From contig NZ_CP109055.1 of assembly GCF_035975855.1 (NCBI RefSeq), positions 6,510,001 through 6,574,000 of the forward strand: DNA of 64,000 nt. Direction: 5' to 3'. The notes under the pieces were generated by a model that was not told where the DNA came from, did not search any database, and saw nothing but the letters and a program-made list of their open reading frames with translations. Position 1 is the first letter of the stretch; each line of letters begins with the position of its first letter. Shown here piece by piece: positions 19,931 through 27,882 of the stretch. Both the position numbers and the translations under genes were made by a program. Origin of the DNA: Streptomyces sp. NBC_01304. GTDB taxonomy: Bacteria; Actinomycetota; Actinomycetes; Streptomycetales; Streptomycetaceae.

Positions 19931-20836
19931 TCACTCTTCGACGGTCAGGCCCTTTCGCAGGCGTACCAGCGTGCGCGAGAGCAGGCGGGAGACGTGCATC
20001 TGGGAGATGCCGAGTTCCTCGCCGATCTCGGACTGCGTCATGTTCGCCACGAAGCGGAGGGAAAGGATCTTCCGGTCGCGCGGCGGGAGTTCGGCGATCA
20101 GAGGCTTCAACGACTCGACGTACTCGATGCCTTCGAGCCCGTGGTCCTCGTAGCCGATCCGGTCCGCCAGCGCGCCCTCGGAGTCGTCCTCCTCCGGCTG
20201 TGCGTCGAGCGAGCTCGCGGTGTACGCGTTGCTCGCCGCCATGCCCTCGACGACCTCGTCGTTCGAGATGCCGAGTCGCTCCGCGAGCTCGCCCACTGTC
20301 GGCGCGCGGTCGAGCTCCTGAGCGAGTGCGTCGCCGGCCTTGGCCAGGTCGAGACGGAGTTCCTGCAGCCGGCGCGGCACGCGCACGGACCACGAGGTGT
20401 CGCGGAAGAAGCGCTTGATCTCGCCGACGATGGTCGGCATCGCGAACGTCGGGAATTCGACGCCGCGGCTGAGTTCGAAGCGGTCGATGGCCTTGATCAG
20501 GCCGATGGTGCCCACCTGGATGATGTCTTCCATCGGTTCGCTGCGGGAGCGGAACCGGGATGCGGCGAACTTCACCAGGGCGAGGTTGAGTTCCACGAGC
20601 GTGTTGCGTACGTACGCGTACTCATGGGTGCCTTCCTCGAGCGTTTCGAGGCGCCCGAAGAGGGTCTTGGACAGGGCCCTTGCATCCAGCGGTGCGACTT
20701 CGTCGAAGGGCGGGATCTCGGGCAGATCGGAGAGACCTGGGAGCTCCGTGAGGCCCTCGAGCGCGGCGTCTGCAGATTCCGGTGGGGGTGTCGACGTCGC
20801 TGGATGAGCGGGCGATGCGTCGAGCCGGGGTGACAT
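19931..20836 (-). CDS. Alternative RNA polymerase sigma factor, SigB/SigF family
   Basis: 301 residues: an N-terminal Pro/Ser/Asp-rich extension (~50), then sigma region 2 (VKFAASRFRSRSEPMEDIIQ and IDRFELSRGVEFPTFAMP), region 3 and region 4 with the helix-turn-helix MTQSEIGEELGISQMHVSRLL. This is the stress/development sigma group controlled by partner switching. ATG 20836 is chosen because GGAGGACAGC lies directly upstream. The next genes on the other strand encode an anti-anti-sigma and an ATPase anti-sigma, as at the S. coelicolor sigI locus, which I think this is. Confidence 0.93.
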   Translation of the reverse strand: MSPRLDASPAHPATSTPPPESADAALEGLTELPGLSDLPEIPPFDEVAPLDARALSKTLFGRLETLEEGTHEYAYVRNTLVELNLALVKFAASRFRSRSEPMEDIIQVGTIGLIKAIDRFELSRGVEFPTFAMPTIVGEIKRFFRDTSWSVRVPRRLQELRLDLAKAGDALAQELDRAPTVGELAERLGISNDEVVEGMAASNAYTASSLDAQPEEDDSEGALADRIGYEDHGLEGIEYVESLKPLIAELPPRDRKILSLRFVANMTQSEIGEELGISQMHVSRLLSRTLVRLRKGLTVEE

Positions 20837-21085
20837 GCTGTCCTCCATCATTCTCGGCATATGGCTGCCGATGCCAATACGTGCACTACGAGTGCGGCGC
20901 CTCCAAAGCCGGTCGTGTTGATTGCTGTCTTATCTAGACCTACCCGCTTACTGCTGCCACTTGCAAGTGAGTTATGTGGTGATATGTCCGAAATCGAGGG
21001 GAAGTTCGGGTACCCCGGGGCGTACGGAAGGCGTAGTGTTTTGGAGCGTCAACACGAGCTTCGCGACGTTGGGAAGAGAGACGGC

Positions 21086-21481
21086 ATGGACCGCGGGACG
21101 GTCGGCAGCACAAACCGGGGCCGGCTTCGGGTCGAGGCGTGGAGTCAGGGCCGCAGTGCGGTCGTGGCACCCGTGGGTGAGTTGGATCACCACACCGCCG
21201 ATCTGTTGCGGGAACCGCTCGAAAGCTGTCTGACCGAAGGTTTCACCCGTCTCGTCGTCGACTGCTCGCAGCTCGAATTCTGTGATTCCACCGGGCTGAA
21301 CGTGCTGCTCGGTGCACGCCTCAAGGCAGAGGCAGCGGGGGGCGGGGTCCATCTGGCCGGGATGCTGCCGGTGGTGGCCCGGGTTTTTGAGATCACCGGA
21401 GCGGAGGCGGTCTTCACCGTGCACGAGTCACTCGAGGCCGCGCTGGCCGAATCCACGGAGCCGACGGAGCCCACGAGCTGA
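21086..21481 (+). CDS. Anti-anti-sigma factor (STAS domain)
   Basis: 131-residue STAS-domain protein. The phospho-acceptor serine is in FCDSTGLNVLLGARL, and the preceding strands (VVAPVGELDHHTADLL) match SpoIIAA/RsbV. When unphosphorylated it should bind the anti-sigma ATPase and free the sigma factor; phosphorylation of the serine would undo this. ATG 21086 follows GGGAAGAGAG. It lies head to head with the sigma gene and 229 bases before the ATPase gene. Confidence 0.92.
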   Translation: MDRGTVGSTNRGRLRVEAWSQGRSAVVAPVGELDHHTADLLREPLESCLTEGFTRLVVDCSQLEFCDSTGLNVLLGARLKAEAAGGGVHLAGMLPVVARVFEITGAEAVFTVHESLEAALAESTEPTEPTS

Positions 21482-21710
21482 CCACCGTGCGGAGTTACAG
21501 CACAGTTGTCCCGGCGTGATCGACGCGTAACCCGCGTCACAGGAACCGTGCCGAATTGGTGGGTGTTCTCACGGAACGGCCGGGCAGGAGACGACTGCAC
21601 GATGCTGTGAGTCCACAGAAAGCCCACGGGATCCGCAGGACCCGTACCGCCCGAACAGGTACTACCCGAACTTGAACGACGAACTGGTGAATCGGTGAGG
21701 TGAAGCGCTG

Positions 21711-22193
21711 ATGAGCACCACCCGGCCCCTCTCGCCGGGCGACCGCGGCCCGGAGGCGGATGCCGCCGCGCCGGCGCGCTCCGATGGCCAGGTGCGCAGG
21801 CTGAGTCTCGACGGCGCGAGCGGCGTCGTACCGCTCGCCCGTGACTTCGCCCGCCAGGCGCTGCACGACTGGGGCTGGCTGCCCGCCGCCACCGCGGACC
21901 GCCGGGCGGCCGCCGAGGACGTCCTCCTCGTCGTCTCCGAGTTGGTCACCAACGCCTGTCTGCACGCCGAAGGCGCCGACGAGCTGTGGATCGGCTGCGA
22001 CGGCAAGGTGCTGCGGCTCGAGGTCTCCGACCGCGGCGCGGGCCAGCCGACGCCGCGCACCCCGCACCGGGCCGGGCGGCCCGGCGGGCACGGCATGTTC
22101 ATCGTGCAGCGGCTCTGCCTGGACTGGGGAGTCGTGCGCACCCCCGGCGAGGCCGGCAAGACGGTGTGGGCGGAGCTCGGAGTTCCGGCTTAG
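21711..22193 (+). CDS. Anti-sigma factor / serine kinase (HATPase_c)
   Basis: 160-residue GHKL ATPase. The N-box is ELVTNACLHA, and the G-box region is RPGGHGMFIVQRL, followed by the closing strand KTVWAELGV. It is the RsbW/SpoIIAB type that sequesters a sigma factor and phosphorylates its STAS partner. Start ATG 21711 after GAGGTGAAG. Together with the neighbouring STAS and sigma genes it completes a partner-switch module. Confidence 0.9.
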   Translation: MSTTRPLSPGDRGPEADAAAPARSDGQVRRLSLDGASGVVPLARDFARQALHDWGWLPAATADRRAAAEDVLLVVSELVTNACLHAEGADELWIGCDGKVLRLEVSDRGAGQPTPRTPHRAGRPGGHGMFIVQRLCLDWGVVRTPGEAGKTVWAELGVPA

Positions 22194-22343
22194 TTCCTGC
22201 TTGGTTTCGGCCTGACAGTCCCTTGTCACCCCTTGCTGTTACCCGCGGTTCGCGCCCTCTGTGCAGGTCCTAAGGGGGTACGAGATCGGGGCTGTTCTTT
22301 GTCTTCCCTCCACAAGCGCCCGGGCGTACCTTGAGCGCCCAAT

Positions 22344-22358
22344 CTGATGTGTCGTCAG
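22344..22358. promoter_or_regulatory. Candidate operator upstream of the surface-protein operon
   Basis: CTGATGTGTCGTCAG is a palindrome with one mismatch, about 90 bases before the GTG start of the first surface-protein gene. It lies in a less GC-rich promoter-like stretch. No regulator assigned. Confidence 0.35.
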
Positions 22359-22448
22359 TAACTTGGCCGATTCTTGAAGCAGTTCGGGACCGTCCACCGC
22401 ACCAGTTGCTTTCGTCCTTCACTACCGGCGCATGAGGGGAACTTCGAG

Positions 22449-23171
22449 GTGTCGTACCAGAAACGCTCTGCCGGGCTCGTGCTCGCCGCAGCCCTGGCCG
22501 GCTCGGCGGTGCTGATGGCCGCCCCCGCTGCCCACGCCGATGTCGTGGACGTCAACTACAAGTGCAAGACACCGATCGGCGACAAGGCCGCGGTCTCGCC
22601 CATCGACATCAAGAGCGTGAAGAGCGGGAGCGGCTACAAGCTCACCATGTCCTTCCAGAAAGGTGTCTCCTCCAGCCCGCTCAAGCTGGACAAGGGCGTC
22701 ATGAAGCCCAGCGCGCTGATCAAGCTGGGCGGCGCGGAGAGCGGCACGGTGCCGGTCTCGGGGCCGGCCAACTCCGAGGCGATTCCCGCCAACACCCCCA
22801 TCAAGATCAGCGACTTGAGCGGTACGTACACGCCCAAGAAGAGCGGCAAGGTCACCTTCACCGCCTCCACGCTCACCATCAAGGCGATGGGCACGACCAC
22901 CACCTGCACCCCGACCAACAACCCCAAGCCCTCGCTGACCCTGGACGTCAAGGGCTCCGGCGGCGGCTCCACGGGCGGTGGCAGTTCCACCTCGGGCGGC
23001 GGCTCCACCACCGGCGACTCGCAGAGCGACTCCGGCGAGGGAAGCGAACTGCCGCAGACCGGACCCGAGGACTCCGCGATCGCGCTCGGCACGCTCGGCG
23101 GGACCGTCCTCCTTGCCGGCGCTGCGGGAGTGCTCTGGCTGACCCGGCGCAACCAGGCCGCGCGCAACTAG
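22449..23171 (+). CDS. Secreted surface protein with LPQTG sorting signal
   Basis: 240 residues: signal peptide (~1-35, ending AAPAAHA), one ~135-residue beta-rich domain with three cysteines (NYKCKTPIGDKAAVSP ... TTTTCTP), a Gly/Ser/Thr spacer, then LPQTG, a hydrophobic segment and RRNQAARN. This is a sortase substrate layout. The domain is closely related to the second domain of the protein at 25463 (shared TPIGDK, GTVxVxGP, GTTTTCTP). It may belong to the DUF6801 group; I am not sure. GTG 22449 follows GAGGGGAA. First gene of a four-gene operon. Confidence 0.8.
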   Translation: MSYQKRSAGLVLAAALAGSAVLMAAPAAHADVVDVNYKCKTPIGDKAAVSPIDIKSVKSGSGYKLTMSFQKGVSSSPLKLDKGVMKPSALIKLGGAESGTVPVSGPANSEAIPANTPIKISDLSGTYTPKKSGKVTFTASTLTIKAMGTTTTCTPTNNPKPSLTLDVKGSGGGSTGGGSSTSGGGSTTGDSQSDSGEGSELPQTGPEDSAIALGTLGGTVLLAGAAGVLWLTRRNQAARN

Positions 23172-23238
23172 CCACCGCGCACAGCCCGGAACGTACGCGT
23201 ACGACGTACCAAAAGCACCACAGCACCTGGAGCCGCCG

Positions 23239-24297
23239 ATGCTGTCCGCCACCCGAGCCGGTGCCGCCTGCCTTCTTCTGGCGGCCGGCCTCTTCACCCT
23301 GCCCGCGCACACCGCCCTGGCCGCCGAGGACGACGCCGACAACTGGTCCGTCGCGCCCTCCTCGGGCGGCGGAACCCGTCCCGCCGACGGGGACCGGCCC
23401 TACTTCTATCTGGAGGGGGCGCCGGGTGTCGTGCTCCAGGACACCGTGGCGGTGACCAACCCGGGCGACAAGCCGCTCACGGTCGAGCTGCGCGGGACGG
23501 ACGCGGACAACGCACCGGACGGCTCGGCCGCGGTCCGGGCCAAGCAGAAGTCGGCGGACAGCGGGACCTGGCTGCGGCTCAAGAAGGACCGGATCACCGT
23601 GCCGCCACGGACCCGCGCCGAGGTGCCGTTCACCGTCGCGGTGCCGGGCGGCGCACAGCCCGGCGACCACCCCGCGGCGATCATCGCGAGCAGCGGCGGC
23701 CGGAACGCCGGGGTGTGGGTGCATCTGACGGTCAGCGGCCCGACGCTGTCGGCGCTGACCGTGGAGAAGGTACGGATCGACGGCGGGCGCATCTCGTACG
23801 ACGTCGTGAACCGCGGCAACACGACCCTCACACCGAAGCTGGCGGTGCGCGGCGAAGGCCTCTTCGGCGAGGTCCTGCGCCGCGCCCCGCGCAGCCTCCA
23901 GGTGGAGCTGCTCCCCGGCCGCAAGATCTCCCTCACCGAGCCCTGGCCCGATCCGCCCACGCTCGACTCGGTCGACGTCACGCTCACGGTGACGGCGGGC
24001 GGCGGCGCCCGGGACGAGGCGGACGCCTCGGCGTCCTTCGCGCCGTGGGGCCTCGTGGGCGGGGTCGGCGGGGGACTGGCGGTGGTGGGTGCGGCCGTCT
24101 GGTTCGTACGCAGACGGGGGCGCGGGTCCGGTCGGGGTGAGCCGGAGGCAGGGCAAGAGGCGCCGGACGAGCGCCAGTTGGTGATGGTGTCGGCCCCCGC
24201 AGAAGCGATGCCCGCAGAAGCGATGTCCGCACGAACGGTGTCCCCACGAACGGTGTCCCCACGATCGGTGTCCGCGCGAACGGGAGAAGACCAGTGA
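23239..24297 (+). CDS. Secreted DUF916-like membrane-anchored protein
   Basis: 352 residues: signal peptide (~1-28), then an Ig-like domain (YFYLEGAPGVVLQDTVAVTNPGD, PFTVAVPGGAQPGDHPAAI) like DUF916, the WxL-interacting domain. A second beta domain, a single membrane segment (~272-295) and a basic cytoplasmic tail follow. The tail ends in six 15-base DNA repeats (24196-24285) encoding AEAMP/TVSPR-type pentamers. DUF916 proteins in Firmicutes bind peptidoglycan and partner surface proteins. Overlaps the next gene by four bases. Confidence 0.72.
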   Translation: MLSATRAGAACLLLAAGLFTLPAHTALAAEDDADNWSVAPSSGGGTRPADGDRPYFYLEGAPGVVLQDTVAVTNPGDKPLTVELRGTDADNAPDGSAAVRAKQKSADSGTWLRLKKDRITVPPRTRAEVPFTVAVPGGAQPGDHPAAIIASSGGRNAGVWVHLTVSGPTLSALTVEKVRIDGGRISYDVVNRGNTTLTPKLAVRGEGLFGEVLRRAPRSLQVELLPGRKISLTEPWPDPPTLDSVDVTLTVTAGGGARDEADASASFAPWGLVGGVGGGLAVVGAAVWFVRRRGRGSGRGEPEAGQEAPDERQLVMVSAPAEAMPAEAMSARTVSPRTVSPRSVSARTGEDQ

Positions 24298-25466
24298 ACG
24301 TCGATCTGAGCCTGCGGCGGCGCTTGGTCGCGGCCCTGACCACGGTGGCCGCGGCGCTGTCCCTGGCGCTGCTGCCCGCGCCCGGCGCCTTTGCCGCAGA
24401 GGGGAAGCCCTCGATCGCGGTGAACAAGAAGGAGGCAGGCAAGGGCGGTTCGATCACGGTGACCGGCAAGGACTGGCGGCCCAAGGCGCTGCTCACCGTG
24501 ATCATCTGCGGCCAGAACATGATCGGTGGGACGAACGCCTGCGCCAACCCCGAAGGCCGGGCCGTCACCACCGACGCCAAGGGCGCCTTCAGCATGAAGC
24601 TCGCCGTGGCCGAGCCCCCCAAGCCCTGCCCCTGCGTGGTGCACGCCGCCACGGTGACCGGTGAGAAGGCCGAGGCCCAGACGCCGTTCCAGGTGGCCGG
24701 GCACCCGGTGAAGCCGCTGCCCGACCAGCAGGGCGGCGGCAAGCTGGCCGTCCTCGCGGCGACCCGGCTCGAGGGATCGAGCGGCATCCTCAACTGGTTC
24801 GGCGCCCCGCCGAGCCGCAAACTCGTGCTGACCGTGGGCAACTTGGGCTCGGCCCCGGTCAAGGACCCGATCTTCAAGGTCGGCACCGCGCACGGCGTCC
24901 TCGCCCCCGAGTGGGAGGAACAGCAGTGGCGAGGCACCATCGCGCCCGGTAAGAAGGCGCAGGTCAAGCTGCAGGTTCAGCTGGGCGCCGGGGACCACGG
25001 CGACTACACGGTCTCCCTGCAGTACGGCGACAAGGTGCTTGCCGAACAGCCCTGGGGCGTCGGCCGGCCCTGGGGTGTGACGCTCTTCTGGATCCTGCTC
25101 TGCCTGATCGTGCCGGCGGCGGTGTTCCGTATCGGCATGGCGGTCGTCGACCGGGTGCGGCCGCGCCGGGGCGGCGGCGGGCACCGGGGTCGGTCGCGCA
25201 TGGCCGACCGGACCGTACGTCTCCCCAAGATGCTGACCCCGCTGAGCTCGGCGGCGGCCGGGCGGCGCGGCGAGCCCTCCCCGGACGGCGAGAAGCCGCC
25301 GCGCGCGGAGCGGAAGCCGCGTACCGCGAAGCACGCCGCCGCACCCGAGACACCCACAAACTCCACGGCACTGCCGTGGTTCACCCCGGATTCCGCACCG
25401 GGCGCACAGCTCTCCGCACCGCAAGAGAACCGTTCCCCTGCAGTCGAAAAGAAGGGCAACACGTGA
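24294..25466 (+). CDS. Secreted protein with neocarzinostatin-like and C-terminal membrane segment
   Basis: 390 residues. A signal peptide (~1-35) is followed by an Ig-like domain (PSIAVNKKEAGKGGSITVTGKDW, with paired Cys in IICGQN/NACANP and PCPCVV) that resembles neocarzinostatin-type folds. A second beta domain with LVLTVGNLGSAPVKDP comes next, then one hydrophobic segment (WILLCLIVPAAVFRIGMAVV) and a basic, Pro-rich C-terminal tail inside. GTG 24294 overlaps the previous stop, and its own stop overlaps the next start, so translation is coupled through the operon. No exact family assigned. Confidence 0.7.
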   Translation: MNVDLSLRRRLVAALTTVAAALSLALLPAPGAFAAEGKPSIAVNKKEAGKGGSITVTGKDWRPKALLTVIICGQNMIGGTNACANPEGRAVTTDAKGAFSMKLAVAEPPKPCPCVVHAATVTGEKAEAQTPFQVAGHPVKPLPDQQGGGKLAVLAATRLEGSSGILNWFGAPPSRKLVLTVGNLGSAPVKDPIFKVGTAHGVLAPEWEEQQWRGTIAPGKKAQVKLQVQLGAGDHGDYTVSLQYGDKVLAEQPWGVGRPWGVTLFWILLCLIVPAAVFRIGMAVVDRVRPRRGGGGHRGRSRMADRTVRLPKMLTPLSSAAAGRRGEPSPDGEKPPRAERKPRTAKHAAAPETPTNSTALPWFTPDSAPGAQLSAPQENRSPAVEKKGNT

Positions 25467-26800
25467 GAACTCAACGGAGAGTGAGCGCGGCGGGAGTCGC
25501 GCTCATGCTCGGCGGCGCGGGCATCCTGCTGGCCGCGGCACCCGCACAGGCCGCCGAGTCCTCGTGGAAGACGGAGTGCGTGCCGAGCATGGGCTCGGAC
25601 CCGGTCCAGGGGACCACCATCGCCGACATCACCGCGCCTGCCACGGCGAAGGTGGGCGACGAGGTCGAGGTGGTCTGGAAGTTCACCCAGGCCGCGTCGA
25701 AGAACCCCGACATCATCGATCTGCCCAAGGACTCGCTGCTGCCGACCGGCACGGTCAAGACGTCCGGCGCGCAGAGTGCCGACATCAAGCTGGAGGGGCC
25801 GCGGACCAACCCGGCGATCCCCAAGGGCGGCGACATGAAGCTCGCCGACATGAAGGGCAAGATCAAGCTCACGGCGGCCGGTGACCTCACGCTGACGCCG
25901 GACGTCTACAACATCAATGCCAAGGTCATGGGCATGTCGGTGGACACCAAGTGCTCGCCGAAGGAGGCCGTGCCGAAGGCGGTCACCATCAAGGTGACCG
26001 GTGGCAGCGGCGGTTCGGGCGGCTCGGACTCGGGTGGTGCGGCTGCGGGTGGTTCGGACTCGGGCGGTTCTGCCGCGGGCGGTTCGGATTCCGGCGGTTC
26101 GGACTCCGGTGGTTCGGACTCCGGTGGTTCGGATTCCGGCGGCTCCACCGGTGGTGGGGGCGGCGAGACGGACTTCGAGGGCAAGGAAGTCAAGGTCCCC
26201 TACAAGTGCGTGACGCCGATCGGTGACAAGTCGGCGACGTCGCCGGTGCAGATCAACGCCAAGAAGGCCGGCGGGAATTACGACCTCACGGTCAAGTTCA
26301 AGACGTCCGTGATGGACAGCCCGGCCGACATTCCGAAGGACTCGGTCAAGCCGTCCATGGAGGTCGACCTGGGCGGTGCGGACAAGGGCACGGTCCACGT
26401 CGAAGGGCCGACCAACGCGAAGCCCATCAAGTCCGGGGACCCGATCACGGTGCCCGACCTGACCGGTACGTACAAGCCGGGTGCTTCGGGCAAGTCGACG
26501 CTGTCGCCGGGTGTGCTGATCGTCAAGGCGCTTGGTACGACGACGACTTGTACGCCTGAGACGAATCTCGTGTCCCTCGAGATCGACACGGCTGCGGTGC
26601 CCGGTGGGGCCGCGGGTGGTTCGGGCTCCGGCTCGGGTTCGGGTTCCGGTTCGGCCGGGGGCTCGGCTTCCGGTGGTGGTCTCGCGGAGACCGGAGCCGA
26701 TGACAACGGTGCGCTGCGTGCGCTCGGGCTCATTGCCGGGACGGTGATTCTGCTGGGCGGGGCAGTGTTCACGTTCATGCCGCGTCGTCGTCTGCGTTGA
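25463..26800 (+). CDS. Two-domain secreted surface protein with LAETG sorting signal
   Basis: 445 residues: signal peptide (ends AAAPAQA), domain 1 (~35-180), a Ser/Gly/Asp repeat linker (GGSDSGG-type, DNA 26008-26150), domain 2 (~232-375) closely similar to the protein at 22449, then a second Gly/Ser linker, LAETG, a hydrophobic segment and RRRLR. LAxTG is the motif preferred by class E sortases of actinobacteria. GTG 25463 overlaps the previous stop. Last gene of the operon; palindromic repeat B follows immediately. Confidence 0.8.
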   Translation: MRTQRRVSAAGVALMLGGAGILLAAAPAQAAESSWKTECVPSMGSDPVQGTTIADITAPATAKVGDEVEVVWKFTQAASKNPDIIDLPKDSLLPTGTVKTSGAQSADIKLEGPRTNPAIPKGGDMKLADMKGKIKLTAAGDLTLTPDVYNINAKVMGMSVDTKCSPKEAVPKAVTIKVTGGSGGSGGSDSGGAAAGGSDSGGSAAGGSDSGGSDSGGSDSGGSDSGGSTGGGGGETDFEGKEVKVPYKCVTPIGDKSATSPVQINAKKAGGNYDLTVKFKTSVMDSPADIPKDSVKPSMEVDLGGADKGTVHVEGPTNAKPIKSGDPITVPDLTGTYKPGASGKSTLSPGVLIVKALGTTTTCTPETNLVSLEIDTAAVPGGAAGGSGSGSGSGSGSAGGSASGGGLAETGADDNGALRALGLIAGTVILLGGAVFTFMPRRRLR

Positions 26801-26806
26801 TCTTTT

Positions 26807-26928
26807 CCCCTACCCGCCCCTTCCCGTAAGGCTGCCGCCGGCTTCAAAGATTGTCCTCAAGCGCCGGACGGGCTGACAAAGTCAGCCCGTCCGGCGCTTG
26901 AGGACTTTCGGGAAGGGGCGGGGTGGGG
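26807..26928. repeat. Double palindromic repeat, copy B (terminator-like)
   Basis: Outer arms CCCCTACCCGCCCCTTCCCG (26807-26826) and CGGGAAGGGGCGGGGTGGGG (26909-26928). Inner perfect 25-base hairpin arms lie at 26853-26877 and 26881-26905 with an AAA loop. It sits between two convergent genes and should terminate both. Confidence 0.85.
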
Positions 26929-26929
26929 A

Positions 26930-27769
26930 TCAAGCGTGTGACCGCAACCACTTCACAACGGCCGGCTGAACACCCGGAGCCTCCAACAGCCCCGCCCCAT
27001 GCGCAGCCCCCGGCACCACGCGCAGCGTGACGTCCCGCAGCCCGGCCGTGCGCGCCGCACTGGAAAGGTCCCGGGAATGCGCCGGGGGCACGAAGTCCCC
27101 CGAGGAGTGCACCAGGAACAGCGGAGCATCCAGGGGCCCCGACGCGTGCGAGGACGCCGCCATGTCGCCCCACCGGGCCCAGCAGCCCTGATCCCCGTCG
27201 TCGGGCGAACACCCCGCGAGCCGCCGGGCCTCCCGCCGCAACTTCCGCCGCTCCTGCGAAGCCCCGGCGCGCGCCCCGTCGACCCACGCCCGATAAGGCG
27301 TGGCCACCGGCGACAGCGCGACCACCCCGCGCACCCGGTCCCGCCCGGCCCCCCACGCTCCGGCCACGGTCGCGATCTGGCCCCCGGCCGACGAGCCGAG
27401 CAGCAGCGGCGTCCGCCCGCCGTGCCGTGCGGCCACCCACTTCAGCACGGCCACCGCGTCCACCCGCTGGGCGGGCCAGCGCGCGTCGGAGTTGAGGCGG
27501 TAGTCGGCGTCGTACACCCGGAAGCCTTGCCCGGCGAACCACCGCGCCCACCGGCTCCAGTCCGCGTCGTGCGCCCAGTAGCCGCCGTGCAGGATCACCA
27601 GGGCGGGCCCGCGCGTGCCGTACACGGTCACGGTCTGGCGGGCGTGGGAGCCGTACGCGTAGCTGCGTACCGGCAGGGGGTCCGCGGTGGCCGGGACGGC
27701 GGCGGACGAGGAGAGCAGGGCCCCGCAGACGGAGAGGCCGACGAGAGCGCGACGTACGGCGAGACGCAT
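26930..27769 (-). CDS. Secreted alpha/beta hydrolase (esterase/lipase type)
   Basis: 279 residues with a signal peptide (MRLAVRRALVGLSVCGALLSS, ending around ATADP). The oxyanion motif is HGGYW, the nucleophile is in LGSSAGGQ (GxSxG), the acid in HSSGDFVPP and the His in PGAAHGAGL. This is the carboxylesterase/lipase group with HGG. ATG 27769 is chosen because the signal peptide starts there; the frame extends 20 codons further up without one. Convergent with the surface operon. Confidence 0.87.
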   Translation of the reverse strand: MRLAVRRALVGLSVCGALLSSSAAVPATADPLPVRSYAYGSHARQTVTVYGTRGPALVILHGGYWAHDADWSRWARWFAGQGFRVYDADYRLNSDARWPAQRVDAVAVLKWVAARHGGRTPLLLGSSAGGQIATVAGAWGAGRDRVRGVVALSPVATPYRAWVDGARAGASQERRKLRREARRLAGCSPDDGDQGCWARWGDMAASSHASGPLDAPLFLVHSSGDFVPPAHSRDLSSAARTAGLRDVTLRVVPGAAHGAGLLEAPGVQPAVVKWLRSHA

Positions 27770-27816
27770 GTCCCGAGGGTCCACCGGCGTGCGCGGCGCG
27801 GGGGCCAAAAACGCCG

Positions 27817-27848
27817 AAGACCGCCGCACCGGGTGGTGCGGCGGCCTT
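27817..27848 (-). terminator. Terminator of the POT transporter gene
   Basis: On the minus strand AAGGCCGCCGCACC-ACCC-GGTGCGGCGGTCTT forms a 14-base stem with one mismatch. It is followed within ten bases by a run of five T, a classic intrinsic terminator. Confidence 0.85.
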
Positions 27849-27882
27849 CAGTTCGAGCGTGCTAGCAGAGCGGGTGCACGGG

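Noticed and set aside
20981..21013. A SigB-type promoter (GGGTAC at 21008) in the sigma/STAS intergenic region
   Set aside because: The -10 box matches but no GTTT-like -35 element is found at the needed distance.
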